A DNA stretch of 64,000 nt from Oppiella nova (Eukaryota; Arthropoda; Arachnida; Sarcoptiformes; Oppiidae), in assembly GCA_905397405.1 (NCBI GenBank), contig CAJPVJ010000004.1, positions 1 to 64,000 of the forward strand, given 5' to 3'. The notes under the pieces were generated by a model that was not told where the DNA came from, did no database searches, and was given only the letters and a program-made list of their open reading frames with translations. Below are positions 37,666-46,602 of the stretch, one piece after another; the first letter of the stretch is position 1; each line of letters begins with the position of its first letter. The position numbers and the translations under genes were made by a program.

Positions 37666-38298
37666 TTATTCCCAATCTGGTTGTTGTTCTGGGGCTGCAT
37701 TGAAGAAGGCAGGAAGGGTTAAACAGTGTTGACTAATCGACTCAATCTTTGCAAAAGCGCTTAAATCAATTTTAAAGCGTTTGGCGTTATAGACTTGAGG
37801 AATCAAACAACAGTCTGCAAATGTCGGTTGTGTACCAAAACAGAATTGCCCATTTGAATCTTGTAGTTGGGCTTCTAAGCTGTTAAAGCCCGCTATGATC
37901 CAGTGTTGGTACCAGTGTTTTTTTTGCTCGTCACTGAGACTGAGATCATTTTGTAAATACTTTAAGACTCTTAAATTATTTAACGGATGAATATCGCAGG
38001 CGATCGCTTGTGCAAAAGCACGTACTTTACAGCGCGTGACGATATTGTCAGGCAACAATGAAATTGCTGGATAACGTTCTTCCAGATATTCCAAAATACT
38101 GAGTGACTGTAAAAAGCTTTGATCTTCATCCACTAAAGTTGGAACACACTGACTTGGATTAAGTGCTTGGTAACGCTCTAGCAGTTGCTCATTCTTGACC
38201 AAATGCACGGGCTGTATTTCATAACTCAGTTGTTTGAGGTTCAGTGCAATTCGAACCCGATAAGCTGCAGAGCTACGAAAATAACTATACAGTTTCAT
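37666..38298 (-). CDS. maiA: Maleylacetoacetate isomerase (zeta-class GST)
   Basis: 210 aa. The zeta-class active-site motif is YFRSSAAYRVRIALNLK (residues 6-22), with Ser in the usual place and Ala where many eukaryotic forms have Cys. ECVPTLVDED-like strand here is SQCVPTLVDEDQSFLQSLSILEYLEERYP, binding glutathione. It isomerises maleylacetoacetate to fumarylacetoacetate. The start overlaps the fahA stop by 14 nt, so translation is coupled. C-terminal domain with FADCCLIPQVYNAKRF is typical. Confidence 0.95.
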   Translation of the reverse strand: MKLYSYFRSSAAYRVRIALNLKQLSYEIQPVHLVKNEQLLERYQALNPSQCVPTLVDEDQSFLQSLSILEYLEERYPAISLLPDNIVTRCKVRAFAQAIACDIHPLNNLRVLKYLQNDLSLSDEQKKHWYQHWIIAGFNSLEAQLQDSNGQFCFGTQPTFADCCLIPQVYNAKRFKIDLSAFAKIESISQHCLTLPAFFNAAPEQQPDWE

Positions 38299-39592
38299 AG
38301 CTCAAGTCTTCTGTTTGATGAAAGTTAAACTGGCGAGCTGGCAAAATGCTATTGGCAACCTCACCAAAGCCCACTCGGATCCCTGCTTTTTCACAATAGC
38401 CTTTCATCACAACACGGTCACCATCTTGTAAGAAACCACGTTTTTCGCCATTCGAGAGGGTTAGCGGTTTGGTGGTATTCCATGTCAGTTCAAGCAAACT
38501 ACCATAAGCATCTTCTGTAGGGCCTGAAATTGTGCCTGAACCCATCAAGTCACCGACTTGGACATTGCAACCGGCAATCGTGTGGTGGGTGAGTTGCTGT
38601 GCCATTGACCAATACATATATTTAAAGTTGGTCTGGCAAATTACATCAGCTTGTGCTGATTGAGGGCTTTGAACTTCAATACTGAGATGAATATCATAGC
38701 TGTTAGCAATATTTTCTTCTAAATAGCAAAGTGGTTTAGGCTGTTGTTCTGGGCCTTTGACTTTAAATGGTTCCAGCGCTTGCATGGTCACTACCCAAGG
38801 TGAAATTGCACTTGCAAAAGTCTTGGCGTTAAACGGACCTAATGGTACGTATTCCCATTGTTGAATATCACGTGCCGACCAGTCATTGAGTAAGACCATA
38901 CCAAAAATATGCTCCCAAGCATCTGTAATGGCGATAGGCTCACCCAATTCAGTTGCTTTACCAACGATAAAGGCAGTTTCTAATTCAAAATCGAGTTTAC
39001 GTGTTGCAGAGAAAACAGGGCGTTCTTGATCTGGTAATTTGATTTGGCCAGAAGGGCGAACAATATCTTTGCCACTGACAATCACAGAGCTGGCACGACC
39101 ATTATATCCCACAGGAAGTTCGCTCCAGTTTGGAAGCAATGCATTCTTTGGATCTCTAAACATGGTTCCGACATTGGTAGCATGTTCTTTGGACGAGTAG
39201 AAATCTGTATAGCCAGAGACTTGAATAGGTAAGTGTAAAGTGACTGTATTTTGCTTAAACAATGCGTTTTGGCGTAAAACCACATCATCACGAAGTGTTG
39301 GATTTTCAGCAGAGAGTAGACTTTGTAATGCCGTACGAACCTTTTGCCAGTTGTGTTTACCCGTTTCTATAAATTTATTCAGAGTCGCTTGATTAAAACA
39401 ATCTTGATGTCCATTGATCGTTAATAGTCCATGTGCCTCTAAGTGGGCAAGGTCTATGACCCAATCTCCAATGGCAACACCCACTCGTTTTGTGCCTTGG
39501 GGTGTTTCACTAAAAATACCGTAGGGCAAATTATGTATTGTGAAATCTGATTGTGAGTCAATTTCAAGAAAACAAGTTAAATGTGAGCTCAT
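38285..39592 (-). CDS. fahA: Fumarylacetoacetase
   Basis: 435 aa hydrolase splitting fumarylacetoacetate into fumarate and acetoacetate, the last step of tyrosine degradation. N-terminal FAA domain (FTIHNLPYGIFSETPQGTKRVGVAIGDWVIDL) and catalytic domain with YTDFYSSKEHATNVGTMFRDP, NWSELPVGYNGRASSVIVSG, LDFELETAFIVGKATELGEPI, and LLNDWSARDIQQWEYVPLGPF. All core metal-binding and catalytic blocks are intact. First gene of the fahA-maiA-VOC operon; divergent from the permease. Confidence 0.97.
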   Translation of the reverse strand: MSSHLTCFLEIDSQSDFTIHNLPYGIFSETPQGTKRVGVAIGDWVIDLAHLEAHGLLTINGHQDCFNQATLNKFIETGKHNWQKVRTALQSLLSAENPTLRDDVVLRQNALFKQNTVTLHLPIQVSGYTDFYSSKEHATNVGTMFRDPKNALLPNWSELPVGYNGRASSVIVSGKDIVRPSGQIKLPDQERPVFSATRKLDFELETAFIVGKATELGEPIAITDAWEHIFGMVLLNDWSARDIQQWEYVPLGPFNAKTFASAISPWVVTMQALEPFKVKGPEQQPKPLCYLEENIANSYDIHLSIEVQSPQSAQADVICQTNFKYMYWSMAQQLTHHTIAGCNVQVGDLMGSGTISGPTEDAYGSLLELTWNTTKPLTLSNGEKRGFLQDGDRVVMKGYCEKAGIRVGFGEVANSILPARQFNFHQTEDLSYETV

Positions 39593-39944
39593 GATTTGCT
39601 TTCCTTGTCTTTAATTTTGTTAGGGGTGATCAAAATCTTTAATGTATTTTTTAAGTATTTGAAAAACAAATAAATATAAAGTTATTTAGATGCCTTGTTC
39701 AAATGACTCAAGCAAGTTGTCAGTGTCTTATGATTTCTATCATACTGAAAATATTTAATTACGCAATACATAATTTGATTACATAATTCATAATAATTGT
39801 TATTTGTTGAATTTTCTGCTTATATGCGCGGTTATGAGAAAAGTAAATCAATTATTTTTCGATTAGATATAGGCATTTTTGATTAACTTATGATATACGT
39901 AATTTTGAATACAAAAATTACGAGACAAGGATGAGAATAATCAT
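39593..39944. promoter_or_regulatory. Divergent promoter region fahA / permease with shared operator candidate
   Basis: 352 bp between fahA (minus) and the permease (plus). The stretch 39763-39793 starts GCAATACATAAT and contains ACATAATTTGATTA, both matching the palindrome region upstream of hpd (34495-34516). This is the best sequence hint for common control of the tyrosine genes. Confidence 0.5.
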
Positions 39945-41333
39945 ATGTCAAAACATGAGCAAGGAAACCTGAAACATGGTTTAAGCAATCGGCACATCCA
40001 GCTTATCGCGCTAGGTGGTGCTATTGGTACAGGATTGTTTCTGGGTATTTCGCAATCGATTAAGCTTGCAGGTCCTTCAGTCATACTCGGTTATGCGATT
40101 GCTGGATTTATTGCGTTTTTAATGATGCGACAGTTAGGTGAAATGGTGGTGCAAGAACCCGTCAGTGGTTCATTTAGTCACTTTGCCTACAAATACTGGG
40201 GCTCATTTGCAGGTTTTATGTCTGGCTGGAATTATTGGGTACTCAATGTTTTGGTATGTATGGCAGAGCTGAGCGCAATTGGTCTTTATATTCAATATTG
40301 GTGGCCTGAAATTCCGACTTGGATTTCAGCATTGGTGTTTTTTGTTTTAATCAACGGTATCAACTTATTGCATGTTAAATTTTTTGGCGAAATGGAGTTT
40401 TGGTTCTCTATCGTCAAAATTTTGGCAATCTTAGCCATGATCGGCTTTGGTTCCTACTTACTTGCAACAGGTACAGCAGGGCCACAGGCAAGCATTAGTA
40501 ACCTTTGGGCATTGGGCGGGTTTTTCCCATTTGGTGTGGAAGGTTTAGTCATGGCAATGGCTGTGATTATTTTTGCCTTTGGTGGGATTGAGCTATTTGG
40601 TATTACCGCAGCAGAAGCGCGTGATCCTGATAAAACTCTGCCTAAAGCAGTCAATCAAATTATTTACCGTATTTTGATTTTCTATATTGCAACACTGTTT
40701 ATCTTATTTGCACTTTTTCCATGGAACCAAATGGCAGAAGGCGGTAGTCCATTTGTAATGGTATTTGCTTCACTGGATAGTCATGGTGTTGCGACCTTAC
40801 TGAATTTTGTCATCCTTACTGCAGCTGTTTCGGTGTATAACGGGACCAGTTATTGTAGTAGTCGCATGTTACTTGGTTTGGCGCAACAGGGTAATGCACC
40901 GAAGTTCCTTAAGCATATTAATAAGCGTGGTATTCCAACCAATGCAGTCTATGTTTCAGCTTTTGTCACAGTTTTATGTGTACTACTCAATTATGCATTT
41001 CCAGAAAAAGCATTTGGTTTATTGATGATGTTGGTGGTTGCTGCAATTGTGATTAACTGGGTGGTCATTTCATGGACGCATTTAAAGTTCCGTAAAGCCA
41101 TGCAAACACAAGGGCAGACCACCAAGTTTCCAAGTATTGCTTATCCATTCAGTAATTATCTTTGCATTATCTTTATGTTAGGTATTCTGGTGGTAATGTC
41201 ATTCACCGAGAATATGCGTATTGCGGTAATGATGATTCCAGCATGGATTCTTTGTTTGATGCTTGCTTATTATCTGAAACAACGAAAGTTAAAAAATGCA
41301 CAGCAAAATGTTGTGTTAAATTCTGATGTATAG
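39945..41333 (+). CDS. Amino-acid permease, AroP/PheP-like (AAT family)
   Basis: 462 aa, twelve membrane helices. The start LKHGLSNRHIQLIALGGAIGTGLFLG is the APC/AAT signature; GSFSHFAYKYWGSFAGFMSGWNYW, FAFGGIELFGITAAEARDPDKTLPKAVNQIIYRIL and YNGTSYCSSRMLLGLA match aromatic amino-acid permeases. With fahA-maiA divergent from it, tyrosine or phenylalanine uptake is the likely job. Own terminator follows. Confidence 0.92.
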   Translation: MSKHEQGNLKHGLSNRHIQLIALGGAIGTGLFLGISQSIKLAGPSVILGYAIAGFIAFLMMRQLGEMVVQEPVSGSFSHFAYKYWGSFAGFMSGWNYWVLNVLVCMAELSAIGLYIQYWWPEIPTWISALVFFVLINGINLLHVKFFGEMEFWFSIVKILAILAMIGFGSYLLATGTAGPQASISNLWALGGFFPFGVEGLVMAMAVIIFAFGGIELFGITAAEARDPDKTLPKAVNQIIYRILIFYIATLFILFALFPWNQMAEGGSPFVMVFASLDSHGVATLLNFVILTAAVSVYNGTSYCSSRMLLGLAQQGNAPKFLKHINKRGIPTNAVYVSAFVTVLCVLLNYAFPEKAFGLLMMLVVAAIVINWVVISWTHLKFRKAMQTQGQTTKFPSIAYPFSNYLCIIFMLGILVVMSFTENMRIAVMMIPAWILCLMLAYYLKQRKLKNAQQNVVLNSDV

Positions 41334-41353
41334 CAAAAGATTTTAATCTTTGC

Positions 41354-41386
41354 AAAAGGGCTAAATTGATATTTAGCCCTTTTTGC
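41354..41386. terminator. Terminator after the permease
   Basis: Inverted repeat AAAAGGGCTAAAT / ATTTAGCCCTTTT with a four-nt loop, T tract after it. Confidence 0.9.
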
Positions 41387-41419
41387 TTTCTGTTTGATTA
41401 TTAACCTATACCGAGGAAA

Positions 41420-42043
41420 TTATTCTGCTGCTTTTAAAAACTCAATCAATTGATTGATATCATCGCCTTGTAATTGTTCACGAATTTTTAAAATCTGCTT
41501 TTCATCTAAATCATACAATTTAACTGACTGTAATTTTTCAATCTGATCCTGAGAAAACCGATATTTAATGAGTTTTGCCGGTACACCACCGACAATTGCA
41601 TACGCTGGCACGTCTTGAGTGACGACTGCACCTGTAGCAACGATGGCACCTTCACCTAGCGTTACCCCTTGCATAATCATGGCACGACTGCCAATCCAAC
41701 AACCATCGCCAATCACCGTATCCCCAGCGGGTAAAAAGCTACGGGTATCAAAAGGAAATGTAGAAATCCAGTCAGGGCGATGTAATTGATTGCCACCCAT
41801 CATGATCACACATTCCGCCCCAAAACAAACAAAGTTACCAATATATAACTGGTCAATTGGTTTCTCTACAGTTGATGGCTTATCATGCAAATAACGCACC
41901 ACGCAACGTTCAAACCCCTGATCCCAATATGCCGAATAATAAGAATAATTTCCTTTAATATGAATATTGGGATTTTTCACAGTCTTAGAAATAAACTCAA
42001 ATTCGCACCAGTGTTTTACGGGGGAGTGAATAGCGTCAGTCAT
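41420..42043 (-). CDS. CatB-related O-acetyltransferase (xenobiotic acetyltransferase family)
   Basis: 207 aa left-handed beta-helix acetyltransferase. [57 protein letters not shown] (catalytic His), and [52 protein letters not shown] follow the CatB/Vat pattern. The hexapeptide repeats are clear. I start at ATG 42043; a TTG nine codons upstream is less likely. Chromosomal relatives are widespread, and drug acetylation cannot be assumed. Single gene. Confidence 0.85.
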   Translation of the reverse strand: MTDAIHSPVKHWCEFEFISKTVKNPNIHIKGNYSYYSAYWDQGFERCVVRYLHDKPSTVEKPIDQLYIGNFVCFGAECVIMMGGNQLHRPDWISTFPFDTRSFLPAGDTVIGDGCWIGSRAMIMQGVTLGEGAIVATGAVVTQDVPAYAIVGGVPAKLIKYRFSQDQIEKLQSVKLYDLDEKQILKIREQLQGDDINQLIEFLKAAE

Positions 42044-42188
42044 GGGAGTACAAAAGCTTAAGTGCAAAGGCTAGAGCGGGCATTGTAACCTTAGATTGAA
42101 CTTAGATCTTGATCAGCAATTAAAAAATATTCAGTGTATTGGGTTTAAACCTCAATTCTTCAGCTATTCCTTGGCTGGTATTTAAGTA

Positions 42189-43073
42189 TTAACCTATTTT
42201 TAAATGGATCAAATGCGTGGCATGGGTATGACGAATATGATCAGCACGATGGTTAAAGTAACGATGGGTAATGTCTTTTCCTGATAAATCTTCAACCACC
42301 TGATAACCCATCATTTCAACTGCATGATGCAATGCTTGCGAAGCAAACGCACCAATCAAAGGCTCTTTTAAGAAACGGGTAAACTGTGACACTGCGAAGC
42401 TACCCAAACGCTCAATACCTTGTAAGGCTCTATAATCAATCGAATAATCCATCACGACTTGGCTACTTTTTCCAGTAAAGGATGCAATGTTTTGTAAGGT
42501 TGCTAAGGTTGCTTGTGGGGTTAAATAATGGGTTGTGCCCAGCCATGAAAAAAATGCGGCTTGGGTGTTTTGAAATCCACTACGTACCAAAGCATCAGAC
42601 AGTTTTTCTTTTTCAAAATCAATCCCTACAAATTCCACATTGCTTGGGAGCTCACCTGTATTACTGAGCTTTTTTAATTTTTCTAATTTGGTTTTTTGTG
42701 TATCAGGATGATCAATTTCAAATATTTTGAGTTGAGGGTATTGCTGGGCCAAGCGTAATACAAAAGAGTCTAGACCAGCGCCAACCAATACATACTGTTG
42801 AATATGATCATGTTCAATCGCTTGCTTTAAAAGATCTTCTGTATAGCGAGAACGTCCAACCACTTGTCCAGTTAATTTACCAAAAGTTTGATTCATCAAA
42901 TTGGAATTTAACGCTTTACGTAGAAGGGCGTTATTTAAAAGTAAGCGCCATTGTGAATTGGTCATTTCAAATGCATAAGGGTCAGAGAATACTGGATCGT
43001 TGGCATTTAAATGGTGATTGGCCCTAATTGCTGCTGCCGCTTCAGCAGTTTTACTTGCTCGTCCTGCTTTCAT
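42189..43073 (-). CDS. SAM-dependent methyltransferase, TIGR00027/LCMT-like
   Basis: 294 aa class I methyltransferase. QQYVLVGAGLDSFVLRLAQQYPQLKIFEIDHPDTQKTK carries the SAM-binding glycine motif and the acidic residue; FVGIDFEKEKLSDAL and FFSWLGTTHYLTPQATLATLQNIASFTGKSSQVVMDYS follow the family that includes leucine carboxyl methyltransferase homologues. N-terminal MKAGRASKTAEAAAAIRA is typical of TIGR00027. ATG 43073 has GAGG six nt upstream; the TTG at 43085 is less likely. Substrate unknown. Confidence 0.85.
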   Translation of the reverse strand: MKAGRASKTAEAAAAIRANHHLNANDPVFSDPYAFEMTNSQWRLLLNNALLRKALNSNLMNQTFGKLTGQVVGRSRYTEDLLKQAIEHDHIQQYVLVGAGLDSFVLRLAQQYPQLKIFEIDHPDTQKTKLEKLKKLSNTGELPSNVEFVGIDFEKEKLSDALVRSGFQNTQAAFFSWLGTTHYLTPQATLATLQNIASFTGKSSQVVMDYSIDYRALQGIERLGSFAVSQFTRFLKEPLIGAFASQALHHAVEMMGYQVVEDLSGKDITHRYFNHRADHIRHTHATHLIHLKIG

Positions 43074-43492
43074 CCTCGTCCTCAATGAATTTTAATTTTT
43101 CCTCAATGTAATGCATAGAAAATATTTAACAATGGCAATTTACTTTGAACAGTTGGTGATAATTGCTAGTTTTCTTGGTATCTATATGGCTGAGGCATCT
43201 TATTTAGCTTGGCGCAAGATCTGAGCGATGTATGGATGATGCTTGATGTTGATTAAATGGATATGCGATCAGTGTTATTTTCTAGGTGAATGCAGGGTTA
43301 TTCTGATCTGACTGTTTTTAAATTTTTTTATCTATAGTCACCCTTCACTTGTATTAATAATGAGGTGGTTTGACTATATATCTTGAGTTTTTGAAAAAAA
43401 TATTTGAGTCAGTTTTTCTTAGTTAATTAATGATGATTGAATATAAAGTTACGAGTTTTTTGTTATTCATATTATATTTTTAGCCCAATAAA
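43074..43492. other. Gap between methyltransferase and siderophore receptor
   Basis: About 420 bp with no confident gene. It includes a 30-codon frame at 43132-43224 (+) encoding a hydrophobic peptide, without a ribosome-binding site. The methyltransferase promoter must lie at its left side. The right side contains the terminator at 43494. Confidence 0.35.
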
Positions 43493-43493
43493 A

Positions 43494-43513
43494 AGGGCTG
43501 AATCATCAGCCCT
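43494..43513 (-). terminator. Terminator downstream of the greA remnant
   Basis: Inverted repeat AGGGCTGA / TCAGCCCT with a four-nt loop; on the minus strand it is followed by TTTTT. It terminates transcripts coming from the siderophore receptor gene, but its position 9 nt after the remnant greA stop suggests it was once the terminator of greA. Confidence 0.8.
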
Positions 43514-43521
43514 AGTATGTG

Positions 43522-43569
43522 TTAAATATATTCAACATTGACCACGTCGTATTCCTCTTCACCTTGGTT
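43522..43569 (-). pseudogene. Remnant of a greA 3' end
   Basis: Minus-strand codons read NQGEEEYDVVNVEYI-stop, matching the end of the intact GreA ([15 protein letters not shown]-stop) in the same reading sense. By my count about 36 of the last 45 nt agree with the intact gene (46073 onward). No start or upstream part of the gene remains. It is separated from the intact greA by the siderophore receptor gene and lies in the same orientation, so the receptor segment is bracketed by two greA ends. This looks like a junction scar of insertion or gene replacement. Confidence 0.75.
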
Positions 43570-43588
43570 GAGTCTATTTCTAAAGCAA

Positions 43589-45826
43589 TTAATATTTAAA
43601 GCTTAAACTGGCAGTCACACTACGTGGTGAACCATACATATTCTGACGAATCCAATAGTTAACCTTCTCATAATATTTTTTATCAAATAGGTTATCCACA
43701 TTAATTGCAAACTTATAACGTGGGTTGATTTGATAGCCTAGACTTGCAGAAGCCAAAGTATAACCATTTTGTTGCACACGTTCTGCACCAGAGCCATCGT
43801 AGTAACTACTCACTGCTCGTACCCCAAGCCCAACATTTACACCCTCGACTAAAGATGCAGGCAGCTTATAGGTGGTCCATAAATTAAAAGTATGCTTCGG
43901 CGTGAATGTACTAACAGGTTGATTTTCTAGATCCGGTTCCTCTAAGTATTTGTTTTGATTAAAACTATAGCCCGTTGTAATTTGCCAATTATCGGTAATC
44001 TGCCCATTCGCTTCGATCTCAAAACCACGGCTACGCGCTTTACCTGCTGCTACGGAATATCCTTCAGGCGCGGAAAGATCGGTTATTGCACGGTTTTTAT
44101 CTTCGATTTGATAGATAGCCGAAGAAAGGTTTAAACGCTCATCGAAGAAAGCCGCTTTCATCCCAGCTTCAATTTGAGCGCCTGTACGTGGATCAATTTG
44201 TTTACCTTTACCACCTGTCACAGGATCATAAGTAAAGTTATTTTGCGGTTTAAAGATTTCCGAATAGCTAGTGTAGAAAGATAGATTCGGATTTAGGTCG
44301 AAAAGCACTGCGGCATAAGGGGTAAACTCTGCTTTTGCATCATATTTAGCTGCAGGATTGGTGCTATCTACACCATTATCACGCAAGGTGGTTGATATCG
44401 ATTTCCACCAGCTGACACGACCACCTCCGACCAGTGTCCAATGCTCAAAGGGTTTGATTCTGAGTTGACTATAAATACCATAGTTTTCTATTTTATCTTT
44501 GCTCACATTGGTATCGTAGTCAAAATCAGGTTCAGCGAACTGATGTTGGTTGTCATGATAAATATTGATGGTACCTGTGAGAGGTGTTCCCCAAGATGAA
44601 TAATTGGTTTTGGAATGACCTTTCAGGTAATCTGCCCCGATCAGGAAATTATGGGTCTGTCCAGCAAACAGGAAAGGGGTATTGAAAAATATGTCTGCAC
44701 TTAAGTCTTTATCTTGTCGCTTAAATGCCAGTGCGCTAAATTTGGACATGTCTCCATTGGCATCTGGCTGAGATGGGTCGCTATATTTAGCATGATTGTC
44801 ACGTATGCTTTGACGAACAGTGGCTTTAATCAGTCCATCATTGTTGAGATGGTGTTCCAGTTCTGCAAATAATTCTGTATTGGTCAAGTCCTGCTTATTC
44901 CAGTCCTGTACAAAGCTGGTTTTGCGTGAAATATTCAGTAGCTTTCCATCAGGACCATACGGTAAACCACGTGACAATACGGTATTAATATCTTGATATG
45001 TTGCACCTAGGGAAAGCGTGGTATTGTCCTGAATGTCATATTCCAATGTGCTGTAGACGAGTTTTTTATTACCATCAATCCCATTCATAAAGGTATCGTA
45101 GTCTTGTACTGCAGTGACCAATCTGCCACGTAATGCGCCGTCTTGAGTGAGCTTCCCTGTAATATCAGCCTCGCCACGATAATTTTCCCATGAACCTGCA
45201 CTTACTTTACCTGTTAAAGCAAAATCAGCCAGCGCCCGTTTTCGCACTAAGTTAATAGAAACCCCTGGTTCACCTGCGCCACTGAACATACCAGAAGCGC
45301 CGCGTAATACTTCGATACGGTCAAATACAGACAGATCTAGATAAGTCCCATTAGAATCGGTTCTTAAGGTTGTGCCATCCATTTGGTAGGTATCACTGCC
45401 ATAACCACGGGCATAAAAATCATTGTAATTTCCTGCTGCATCATAGCGTGCAACAGTGATGCCAGTGACATATTTCATAGCATTATCAATGGTGGAAATA
45501 TTTTGGTCATCTAGACGTTGACGAGTAACTACTGAAACTGACTGCGGTGTTTCTTTTAGGGATTGTGGTGTTTTTCCGATTGCTACTTTTTTTGTTATAT
45601 AGGAGGTCGATTTATCGTCATTGGCGATCACGGTAATGGTAGGTAAGGTGCTTTTTTCTACTTGTTCATTTATGACATCGTTATGACTTGATGCAATTGG
45701 TTCAGCCATGACCTGAGCAACTTGCCCCGAGAGTAATAATACGGGTAAGGCAATTTTAGTACCTCTTAGCATCAAGTGTAAGGCAAGGGAGAGTGGATGC
45801 TTTGTGAATCGTACAACTTGCTGCAT
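43589..45826 (-). CDS. TonB-dependent siderophore receptor (FhuE/FpvA-like)
   Basis: 745 aa outer-membrane receptor. Signal peptide near the N-terminus (ALPVLLLSGQVAQVMA), TonB-box-like region (STLPTITVIAND), plug domain with LKETPQSVSVVTRQRLDDQNISTIDNAMKYVTGITV and FYARGYGSDTYQMDG, then a 22-strand barrel ending in Tyr (ASLSFKY). Plug motifs of this kind are typical of hydroxamate or pyoverdine-type ferric siderophore receptors; the ligand is not readable. No siderophore biosynthesis, ABC uptake or FecI/R genes adjoin it. A strong Fur box lies ~45 bp upstream. Confidence 0.93.
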   Translation of the reverse strand: MQQVVRFTKHPLSLALHLMLRGTKIALPVLLLSGQVAQVMAEPIASSHNDVINEQVEKSTLPTITVIANDDKSTSYITKKVAIGKTPQSLKETPQSVSVVTRQRLDDQNISTIDNAMKYVTGITVARYDAAGNYNDFYARGYGSDTYQMDGTTLRTDSNGTYLDLSVFDRIEVLRGASGMFSGAGEPGVSINLVRKRALADFALTGKVSAGSWENYRGEADITGKLTQDGALRGRLVTAVQDYDTFMNGIDGNKKLVYSTLEYDIQDNTTLSLGATYQDINTVLSRGLPYGPDGKLLNISRKTSFVQDWNKQDLTNTELFAELEHHLNNDGLIKATVRQSIRDNHAKYSDPSQPDANGDMSKFSALAFKRQDKDLSADIFFNTPFLFAGQTHNFLIGADYLKGHSKTNYSSWGTPLTGTINIYHDNQHQFAEPDFDYDTNVSKDKIENYGIYSQLRIKPFEHWTLVGGGRVSWWKSISTTLRDNGVDSTNPAAKYDAKAEFTPYAAVLFDLNPNLSFYTSYSEIFKPQNNFTYDPVTGGKGKQIDPRTGAQIEAGMKAAFFDERLNLSSAIYQIEDKNRAITDLSAPEGYSVAAGKARSRGFEIEANGQITDNWQITTGYSFNQNKYLEEPDLENQPVSTFTPKHTFNLWTTYKLPASLVEGVNVGLGVRAVSSYYDGSGAERVQQNGYTLASASLGYQINPRYKFAINVDNLFDKKYYEKVNYWIRQNMYGSPRSVTASLSFKY

Positions 45827-45869
45827 AAGGGAATACCTATTAAATATGCATAATGTTTATTTTTGTTAA

Positions 45870-45884
45870 TGATAATTATAATCA
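45870..45884 (-). promoter_or_regulatory. Fur box upstream of siderophore receptor
   Basis: TGATTATAATTATCA on the minus strand fits the Fur 7-1-7 pattern (TGATAAT-N-ATTATCA) with one mismatch; a further partial match (GATAATGCTATTG) lies directly upstream. It sits about 45-60 bp before the receptor start, as expected for iron repression. Confidence 0.85.
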
Positions 45885-46024
45885 ATAGCATTATCAAATG
45901 ATTCTTAACTTAAATTTCGTTTTTATGATCAATGGTTGTTTAATACGTTTTTAAATAAGAGGGGGAGAGCTTTAATTACTGAATTTATTTTTATTCTATT
46001 TATAAATCATATGCTTGAAACAAA

Positions 46025-46051
46025 AGAACTCTTCAATTTATGAAGAGTTCT
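46025..46051 (-). terminator. Terminator of greA
   Basis: Perfect 11-bp inverted repeat AGAACTCTTCA / TGAAGAGTTCT, five-nt loop, followed on the minus strand by TTTTG. Unlike the hairpin at 43494 by the remnant. Confidence 0.8.
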
Positions 46052-46072
46052 GTGGCAATTCACTCAGGTGAA

Positions 46073-46549
46073 TTAGATGTATTCCACACTCACCACTTCA
46101 TATTCCACTTCACCCTGTGGTGTGGTGATTTTGGCTTCGTCGCCTTCATTCTTACCAAGAAGACCACGCGCAATAGGTGAGTTCACTGAGATCTTATTGA
46201 TCTTAAAGTCAGCTTCATCATCACCTACAATTTTATAGGTTTTCTTTTCTTCAGTATCCAAATTCTCAATGGTTACTGTCACACCAAAAACCACACGACC
46301 AGTTTGTTCAAGCCCTTTAACATCAATTACTTGGCAAGCACCAAGTTTACCTTCGATGTCTTGAATACGACCTTCACAAAAACCTTGTTGCTCGCGCGCT
46401 GCATGGTATTCTGCGTTTTCTTTTAAATCCCCATGTTCACGTGCTTCTGCAATTGCAGCAATAATACGTGGACGATCAACAGATTTTAGCTGTTGCAATT
46501 CTTTCTCTAAGGCGACCTTGCCTTCAGGAGTCATAGGATAACGTTGCAT
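46073..46549 (-). CDS. greA: Transcription elongation factor GreA
   Basis: 158 aa. N-terminal coiled coil [22 protein letters not shown]...[28 protein letters not shown] with the tip acidic residues (DLKENAEY), and C-terminal FKBP-like domain with [37 protein letters not shown]. It rescues backtracked RNA polymerase by stimulating transcript cleavage. Length is normal. It follows carB by 92 bp, with a terminator-like structure between; the carA-carB-greA order matches Pseudomonas and other Acinetobacter. Confidence 0.97.
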   Translation of the reverse strand: MQRYPMTPEGKVALEKELQQLKSVDRPRIIAAIAEAREHGDLKENAEYHAAREQQGFCEGRIQDIEGKLGACQVIDVKGLEQTGRVVFGVTVTIENLDTEEKKTYKIVGDDEADFKINKISVNSPIARGLLGKNEGDEAKITTPQGEVEYEVVSVEYI

Positions 46550-46602
46550 TGTTGTCCCTCAGTTCAGTATTTTAAAAATACAGGTTTATAAAATGAAAAA
46601 AG

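Noticed and set aside
41420-42043. CatB-like acetyltransferase as chloramphenicol resistance
   Set aside because: The xenobiotic acetyltransferase family is broad; nothing in the sequence or neighbourhood points to the drug, and the host context is chromosomal.
43132-43224. 30-codon frame encoding MAIYFEQLVIIASFLG and more
   Set aside because: Membrane-peptide-like, but no ribosome-binding site, promoter or terminator is seen; too short to claim as a gene.
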